This document shows, one piece after another, positions 24,755-33,800 of a DNA stretch of 64,000 nt (its first letter is position 1; each line of letters opens with the position of its first letter). The translations under genes and the position numbers were made by a program. The notes below the pieces were generated by a model that saw only the letters and a program-made list of their open reading frames with translations, made no database searches and was not told the DNA's origin. Location: assembly GCF_032118995.1 (NCBI RefSeq), contig NC_092657.1:8123391-8187390 (forward strand), given 5' to 3'. The DNA comes from Asterias amurensis (Eukaryota > Echinodermata > Asteroidea > Forcipulatida > Asteriidae).

Positions 24755-24802
24755 TCCGTAGTACAGACAGAGCTAAACAAAGCACCAACCACTGGAAACA
24801 TG
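24755..24802 (+). CDS. Tentative first exon (5' UTR plus ATG)
   Basis: The sequence CCACTGGAAACATG ends in a start codon and is followed at once by the strong donor GTAAGT. Joining it to the exon at 31671 gives M followed by SQQQNQ in frame. I saw no other ATG-GTAAG in the interval before exon 2. An intron directly after the ATG is a known feature of calmodulin genes. The 6.9-kb distance leaves room for another start. Confidence 0.45.
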
Positions 24803-27800
24803 GTAAGTAACATCAGTAAATACTCAAATAATGTTTCGTTCGTTGGATGTGTGATGGTTAACTTCAAAACCAGTTTGACACCTGAATGAGGGTATATTCA
24901 ATGGATTGATATAATGGCCAATGGCAGCACTACCACCAGTCTAAATATAATTAGTCAAGCATATATGGTCATACGAACTCAGTTTTAGAAACAAGTGGCA
25001 ACCATTCAGTTTAATAAGGCTCATATCAGTTTTGCCTACTTGCACCAAGTAATCGAGAACAGTAAAATGGTATCAAAATTCTGTATTGCGTCCAGGGACA
25101 AAGACACCCAAGGTAAGTGTCAAATCCAAGATGTTGATTGTCGCGAGCAAATACGTAGACAAATTACTTTTCCATTGATCAGTGTATAGTTATCCTCGTA
25201 GTATTATTGTGCTCAATGTTAATCTTATTATGCGAAGGATAGCATCAAACTCGCAACAACTTTTAATGGAAAGATTGCAAAAGGGACAAATTTCCCGCAA
25301 ATAATGTACAGGAAATACGGTTTGGCGTCTGGATGAATCCTTTACCCCTCAATATCCTCCAAAATAAGAGAACTACAACGCCATGCTCCAATGCTATCGT
25401 TGGCATTATCAGTAAATATTATCTTCCAATGAATGTTTTATTTGTAATATTTAAAGACACTGGACACCCTTGGTAATTAAAAGACCAGTCTTTTCACTTG
25501 GTGTATCTCAACATTTGCATACAATAACCAACCTGTGAAAATGTGAGCTCAATTGGTCGTCGAATTGGCGAGATAACTATAAAAGAAAAACACCCTTGTC
25601 ACAAGAAGTTGTGTGGTTTCAGATGCTTGATTTCGAGACATCAAGTTCTAATTCTGAGGTCTCGAAATCCAGTTCATGGAAAACTACTTCTTTTTCGAAA
25701 ACTACGTTACTTCAGAGGGAACCGTTTCTCACAATGTAAAAAGCTTTATACTGTCCATTTATTTGGCACAGCCGGTGTCTCTAGCCGCCACCCCCACCCC
25801 CCCCCCCCGGTCCGGTATACGAAGAAAATAATATGTGGGGAAAACTACGTATAAACACGTATTGGATTAGTTTTTAATTTTTTAGTGGTTCCCGCAAGAA
25901 GGCGGTCAACTATCTTGTATTAACAGCCATATTCCATGTTGAATTAGTTGAAGATGGAACTGCGACCAAAGCAAAACAAGAAACTAATCCAGTCATGTTT
26001 TAATTTTGACTAGTTTCTTGCGTTGTGCTGGTTGCAGCGCAATAGTTTGCGCTCACACTCCCACACTCACATTAAGGCTACAAAACAAACAAACACTGAG
26101 AACATTTTTTACAACTGAACTGTTGGATAGGTAAAGGCACTCCCCTGGGAACATTGTTACCCAATGGAAAAGGTCCCAGCAAGGTTGCCAAACACCAGCT
26201 AATGGAATAGCTTAAAGCCATTGGACACTTTCGGTGAACAGTATTGTCCAAGGCCCACACTTTGTGTATCACAACTTCTATATAAAATAACAAACCTGCG
26301 AAAATTTAGGCTCAATCGGTCATTGGAGTCGGGAGAAAATAACGGAAAAACCCACCCTTGTTTCCGCACGTTTCCTCGTGTCATGACATGTGTTCAAAAT
26401 AAATTAATAATTCTCGCTATCGAGAATTGATAATATTTTAATGCTTTCTCAAAAAGTAAAGCATAAAATGGAATAATATTTCAAGAGAAGTCTTTCACAA
26501 TATTACCTTTTGTAAACCCTGTAAGTTATTTGTAAATCTGTGAACTTTTGTTGTTCTGTACCGAAAGTGTACAATGGCTTTAATAGCAAGTCCCCAGCAC
26601 TGTGTGTATATCACTGTTTGTGTACCACTTTGGTTGCAACTTCATGGCAAAGCACATGTACCTGTGGTTGTTGGAACAGTTTGCTCGATTTATTCCTATA
26701 ATACAATAAAAATAACATGTTCAAGAAATCATTTCAAAAAGTAGTCGAGGAACGTTACGTAATAATTCTCAGATTGGAACCTTTGTACAAAATCGCATAA
26801 TTTCAAAGTGAAATGTTTCTCGAAATATGTTATGCTTTATAGAGCTTCTGTGGGCTTCTTACAAAATCTTTGTATTGGAAATACAAAACGTGTAGGCCTA
26901 CATTACCTTTACAGCAATATATGGTATGTTGTACGGTCTACACATAAAAGCATTGGATTTATGCCGTCATGCCCGTGTTGAATAAAGGCTACCAACAACA
27001 AAGCACAATGCGCCAATTCCATACCAGTAACAATCCAAATGCCGAGTTGTATACATTGTCATTTATGTAAATGTCATGTAACCAAAGGCTATAACACCGA
27101 TCCCAAGGCTGTCACACAAAAAGGCAATCATACCCCAGCTAGAGCCCAGCACAATTAATACTTCAATTCGACCTGACAGGAGACGACGTTTGACATGGGT
27201 TGCCGTACAGTTTACAATGAAAATACCATGTAATGAGTTATTCATGGAAACACTATTAACATAATGCTCTTTCATGTTCAAAATGCTCAAAGCACAGTTT
27301 TTTGTGTTGGAATCCTATATGATAAATTGGCAGCGGGGTTGTAATCCTTGTGAAACACTCTTCTCTATAAAGTGGTACTTGAGTTGATTCGAGTCATGTT
27401 TGGATAAAGCTCAATTTGTACTCAAATTCGTACCCGGCTGGCGAGACATGCCCGGGTACCTCTAAGTCCCTACTCGATACTTAACTGATAAGGTATTCGG
27501 ACTTGTACTCAAAATACCATTTCCCTATCCGCTCCCTGATGCGTGCATGTCAAAGCGAGTAAGGAATAAAGCTCTGAAAACAAAAAATAAGGAACACGTT
27601 GCCTTGGGTCGGACTAGTTGGTTTATAAAATGCGTCTGTAGCCGTTTGCAATGAAATTTAGAAATTTTCGTATTGAAGGTTTTTGCATGGATGAATGTTT
27701 TCAAAATTGACCTTCCACGGTGATAAACTCATACATTGTAACTTTTGATTTATTGATTTATTTCATTCACACCATTCATCTTTGAGTCAAATTCAATTTC

Positions 27801-30800
27801 AATGAACTAGCTAGGCCAGGCCAGTCGAAGCAGTGTTGTCCTGTCGTCCATCAATGGAAAGTCAAGCATTGTTGCTCAGTAGACCAACCGCTTTACAGCG
27901 GTGAAGTTAAAGACAGTGGACACTTTTGGTTATTGTCAAAGACCAGTCTTCTCACTTGGTGTATCTCAGCGTATGCATAAATTTAAAAAACTGTGAAAAT
28001 TTGAGCCCAATTGGTCGTCGGAGTTGTGAGATAACTATGAAAGAAAAAACACCCTTGTCACACGAAGTTGTGTGCTTTCAGATACTTGATTTCGAGACCT
28101 CAGATTCTAAACTTGAGGTCTCGAAATCAAATTCGTGGAAAATTACTTCTTTCTTGAAAACTACGTCACTTCAGAGGGAGCCGTTTCTCACAATGTTTTA
28201 TACTATCAACAGCTCCCCATTACTCGTTACCAAATTAGGTTTTATGCCAAAAACGAAGTTGTGTGCTTTCAGATACTTGATTTCGAGACCTCAGATTCTA
28301 AACTTGAGGTCTCGAAATCAAATTCGTGGAAAATTACTTCTTTCTTGAAAACTACGTCACTTCAGAGGGAGCCGTTTCTCACAATGTTTTAATACTATCA
28401 ACAGCTCCCCATTACTCGTTACCAAATTAGGTTTTATGCCAATAATTATTTTGAGTGATTACCAATAGTGTCCAGAGCCTTAAACAACCAGCAGGATGAC
28501 CATCCTGCCAAGTTGGATATGGGTCACCATCAAAACTCCAGCATCAGAAAGTAAATTCTTACTCGATAACTTTATTGGTTAGTGTTGGGGGTTAGTTCGG
28601 AAAGTAAGCGATTAAGTTATTCTTAAATGATTCCTTTTGAAAAGATGTTGTCTCTTTTGGATTGTCAAAGACCAGTCTTCTCACTTGGTGTATCTCAACA
28701 TACTCTTGTATGAGTTGTCCTTCATATGCTCTTTCACTCTATTACATTAAGAGAGTATGCACAAAATAACCAATTGCAAATTTGAACTCAATTGGTCGTC
28801 AAAGTTGCGAGATAACGGAAGAAAAAACACCCTTGTCACACGAAGTTTTGTGTTTTTAGATGCTTGACTTCGGGACCTCAACATCTCATTTTGAGGTATC
28901 GAGATCAAATTCGTGGAAAATTACTTCTTTCTCGAAAACTACCGTACTTCAGAGGGAGCCGTTTCTCACAATGTGTTATACTATCAACAGCTCCCCATTA
29001 CTCGTCACCAAGTAAAGTTTAATGCTAAACATAATTTTGGGTAGTTACCATTAGTGCCCAGTTCCTTTGAAGTTACTACGGTGTTTAAATATAAGAGTTC
29101 AAGCATCATGGACGTTCCAAAATGGGTTCTATACAGAATATTACATGATACAATTGTCGGCTTTCAGTTAGTACAATATTGGCCTACAATGGCAAACTCG
29201 AAATTAAACTTATTTGTTATTTATAAAAGCAAATTATAAAACCCTAAATCACATCATCTAGCGACATCATCTAGCGACATCATTATATCCGAAGGGTTTG
29301 ACTGTCTTGAGTTGGTGAATCCAGTGTGATTCTCTATTCTTGCGGTGTGTGTCATCACCATTGCAAGCTTCAATCACCAGAAGTTCAACATCAATGACAC
29401 TATGATTGGGGCTGTTGAAGTGGATAGAGACTGGGTACGGTTTCTTAGTCTTTATGGAAGAGACATGATTCGCAAAGCGAAGACTAAGTTTGGTCTTAGT
29501 CTCTCCCACATATTGTAGCCCACATCTCTTACATGATACGACATAGACACCATTAGACGTGCTACATTCAGAGTCGGTCTTGATGTTGTATGAAGAGCCA
29601 GTGGTATGACTCTTCACCTTAAGTGAGGGTTTAATGTGCAGACACGTTCTGCACTTGGAACGGGTACATTTGTGACAGCCCAGTATATCTGTCGGGGGTT
29701 GTGTTTGGACTGTACCTGGGGGAAGTTTGGCCCCGACTAGTATATCACCAAGGTTCTTAGGGCGGCGGAATGCAACCATGGGAACCTCAGGGATTGCTGA
29801 GTGTAACCTGCTGGAGGAGTGAAGTATAGGCATGTTATTATTGAGAATTGAGGGAAGTTTGGGTAGTTTGGGGTGGAAGGTGGTGACCAAAGCAACTCTA
29901 TTGGTCGGAGCTTAGCTCCCGTGTTAGTCAACAGAGTATGACGAGGTACGTTGAGAGCCCCGTTGATAGCAAGTTGGACCCTACGTTCGCTGTGTCCCCT
30001 AGATACAAGGTGTTTCCTTAGCTCTGATGAGCGCCTCTTGTACAGGGTATCTGTGGAACAGATACGCCTGATACGTAAGGCCTGACTGTAAGCAATTACA
30101 TATATATATATATATATATTCGTTTATATCCACCTTGTTTAGTTTGAAATTGACTTCGTTTCTGCAGTTGTGTAGCAAACAATAACCAGTATTATTGTTG
30201 AAATGAAAGGGGAGTCACGGTCGGCCCTGCGCCCCAGGGGCAAACTCATAATACAGCTACGGGTATGATTGAGTATTTTCAGTACGTTGTGAATGAAGCC
30301 GTCAATGCGGACTAACTGACGCGGAACCGTAGTGTCGTGCTGTTACCTGATACATCTTCAGTAGAGCAAATCCATGAGCAGATGGTAACGTGGAACATTG
30401 AGATCTACTTCTGTACATCAAGGATCAGTTTAGGCAGTTCACTTTCCGCTCAATGCTAATGATGTACACATTATTGTGTACAACTTCGTGGTTTTTCGTT
30501 TAAGGAACGTGTTATCAACTTGAACGAAAAAAAAAATCACTAAAACTATACTTTGACTGTTTTGTTTACTTTGTTTAAACGGTGTCACAACCAACCCATT
30601 GGGGTTAAATAATATTCACTGCAGATATAAATTTGCAGCTAAGCCAATCAAGATTATATTTACAAAATAATACAATATTTACAAAACAATTCTTCTGCTG
30701 TCTATGAGTTCTTTGATGCACAGTAGCACTTGCTCACATGCCAAATGTACAACAAAGCAGCTGCTGAACAGTAGCGCTTCAGTCTTAGCAATTACACAGT

Positions 30801-33800
30801 AGCAACTCGCATTAGCACTATTCACAGAAGCAAACCTTGACCCTTTAGTTTAGTGTACACACACGATAACAATTTCAATCATTTTCCATTGGGTCTGTGA
30901 CCGACTTACAGTCTAACGTTGGATAATTTGGATTTGAACCATGAAAGATTGACTAGTAAGTAGGGAGACTACCACCATAGGGCCGTAAAGCTCGGTTGGT
31001 TCAAATCACACTCCGGTCAATTTGTCTTTATTAAAACCCAAATGAGTTATTATATTTTAGTCATCTTTTAAAGTTTTATGCTCAGCCTTAATGCTGAAAC
31101 TTGAACGAGTTTGAGCTGATGTTATTATTCACCGTTGGTGGCGCTTTCCCATTGTACTGACTGAGGAAGACTATTATTAACTTCGTCTCTAAATGCACCT
31201 TACCATTTGATCTCGTTTGGATCGTTCCAGATTTGATATTCAAAAATGTGTTTATTAGTCATGCCCAGCATATGAGTGCGAGGGCTGTTTATTTGTATAC
31301 TTGCATATTGTTTCGTTTTGTTTTATTCGGCCAGCAGAGAGAAGTTTGTGGCCCCTGGAAATGTATCCTCCGCTCGACATTATGTTGTAATTGTTTTAAT
31401 CGTACGGAACACATTTCTTGTTGACTCGTTCATTGGTTAGTGTTCAGTTGAGTCTCAAACTTGATATCACGTTTACGTCTTTGTTGCTAGATAGACCTAC
31501 AGTTGTGTGCATAAGAACAGCCACTATGAGCTTCCCCTTATCGAAAACTTAAAATCTAAGTCTCAGTTATTAATAATAATAATAATAATAATTAATAATC
31601 ATTATGTCTTGTCAATATTGTTAACACAGTGCAATTATTTTCGAAACCTGTTATCTCTGTTTAATTACAGTCTCAACAGCAGAACCAAGAAATAGAGGAA
31701 CAGCACGATGACCTGACTCATGATCAGATTGAAGGTAAGAACAGCTGTTACTAGTGTTATCAAAAGAAGTTCGCCATAAGCCACTCAACGGTAACTAAAT
31801 GGCAAAATGAAAGAATTGACTTGTTAAATTGGCATGACTTGAGTCTTCATATATTGCTGAATAGAAGTAAATGGGATATTGTATGGCAGCCATTGGTGCA
31901 AACAAATACACAACTTTACAATTGATTATTCAATTTGGACAACACTATTGTGATTGTAAGAGAGTAAATTATGTGTTCAGTCTCCATTGAAAGTTTCCTT
32001 GTAATATATTGAGGGAATTTTGGGACGCTTGGTGGAAGCAGACTTACCAGGTAAATCCGTCGTTGCTTGTATTGTACGCATGCTCAGAACTACGTTAACA
32101 GTGGCTATAGACCTTATCGCAAATACTCGGTACGCGCACAAACGTTTTTTTTTTAAACGTACAAACTCACGACTTGGTCCGTACATGTATTTTGCAATTG
32201 TGTTTACTCTACGCATTACAGGCAAAGTCTGCCTCGATTTATGTCACAAACAGCGCCCTCTCGGGTCGGGGTCTACTCTTAAATTTGTAAATAACATAAG
32301 AACTGATTTTTTAAAACCTTAGTTAACTGTTTATTCACATTCCACTCACCAACACACATATATTATAGTGACAAAAGCTTTATTTTAAAAAAATACCACT
32401 TCCAGGTGACTTTAAGTGGTAGAGAGTTCCAGATGCGTTGCGCGGCTGAAGAAAAAGACCTGTCACCCCATGAGTGTCGAGACTTGGGTTCAATGAGAAG
32501 AAGCATGGAGCTAGATCGAAGATCCTTTGATGGAGTGTAAACTTGAAGCAATTCAGAAATATAGTGGGGAGCCTTGCCATAAAGAGCTTTGTGGACAATG
32601 AGCATCAGCTTGAACATGATTCGTTGAGAGATAGGGAGCCAGTGTAGTTGTTTCAGAATGGGGGTGATAGAACAGAATTTTCTCGACAGTGTCACAATGC
32701 AGGCAACAGTATTTTGGAGCCGTTGAAGTCGGGAAATCTGGTTGTTAGGAAGACTGTAGAGAAGAGCATTGCCATTGTCAAGACGAGAAGTAACAAATGC
32801 GTGAATGACCTTTTCAGTGGCACTTTTGTTCAAGTACTTGCGAATCTTACCTATATTCCTGATGTGGTATGATGATAAACGAACAATGTTGTTGATGTGT
32901 GGCTGAAGTGTCATCGATGAATAAAAAATAACCCCTAAGTTCCGAGCTTTCAGCGAGGGAGCTATCCGAGCATCACCGATGGAGATGTATGGCACTGAAA
33001 CCTTTGTTAGCTGTTGACGTAACCCAAACAAAAGGAACTCTGTCTTATCATCATTCAACTACAGGCAGTTTTGTTGTGTCCAACGTCGAATCTCTTGGAT
33101 GCATTTCTCAAGTCTTGCAATAGATGCATTGGCGTTTTCTTGAAAAGATTTAAACGTGATGTATAGCTGAGTGTCGTCTGCGTACACATGGTAATTCAGA
33201 TTAAATTTCAGGATGATGTCACGAATCGGTAAAGTGTATAGCGTAAACCACTGCGGGCCGAGTACGGACCCCTGTGGCACATAGTAGTTCAAAACAAAAG
33301 GGTCTTATATCGCGGTGCCATTACACACATGCTGAGTTCTATTGTGGAGATACGATTTGTACCATGCTAGGGCTGTGTCCTCTACGCCAGGGTGATTCTG
33401 GAGCCGAGAGAGAAGGATGTTGTGATCAACAGTGTCAAAAGCAGCACTCAAGTCTAGCAGGACTAGTGCTGTAAGGTTACCATTGTCCATAGAAGAGAGA
33501 ATATCGTTGCTCACACGGACTAGTGCAGCCTCGGTCCCATGGAAAGGCTTGTATGCTGACTGGAACACGTCGGACAGGTTGAAAGTATGAATGTGATCAG
33601 AAATACGTGATGAAACTATCCGTTCGATGACTTTTCCAAGATATTTTAAGTTTGCAACCGGTCTGTGGTTTTTGAATATCTCCTTGTCCAGGTTTGGTTT
33701 CTTGATGAGCGGCCCGATGTAGGAAACTTTGAGGCTATCGGGGAAACAACCGGAACTGAGAGATTCGTTTACGAGCTTAGTGATGTAGGGTACAATAGTT

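Noticed and set aside
27926..28392. 140- and 85-codon frames as a gene
   Set aside because: They lie fully within a family-1 MITE and its internal duplication.
29737..29931. Separate small gene on the - strand
   Set aside because: It is the second frame of the Penelope-like fragment on the other side of a frameshift.
32648..32872. A + strand protein opposite the LINE
   Set aside because: It is an antisense shadow of the reverse transcriptase region.
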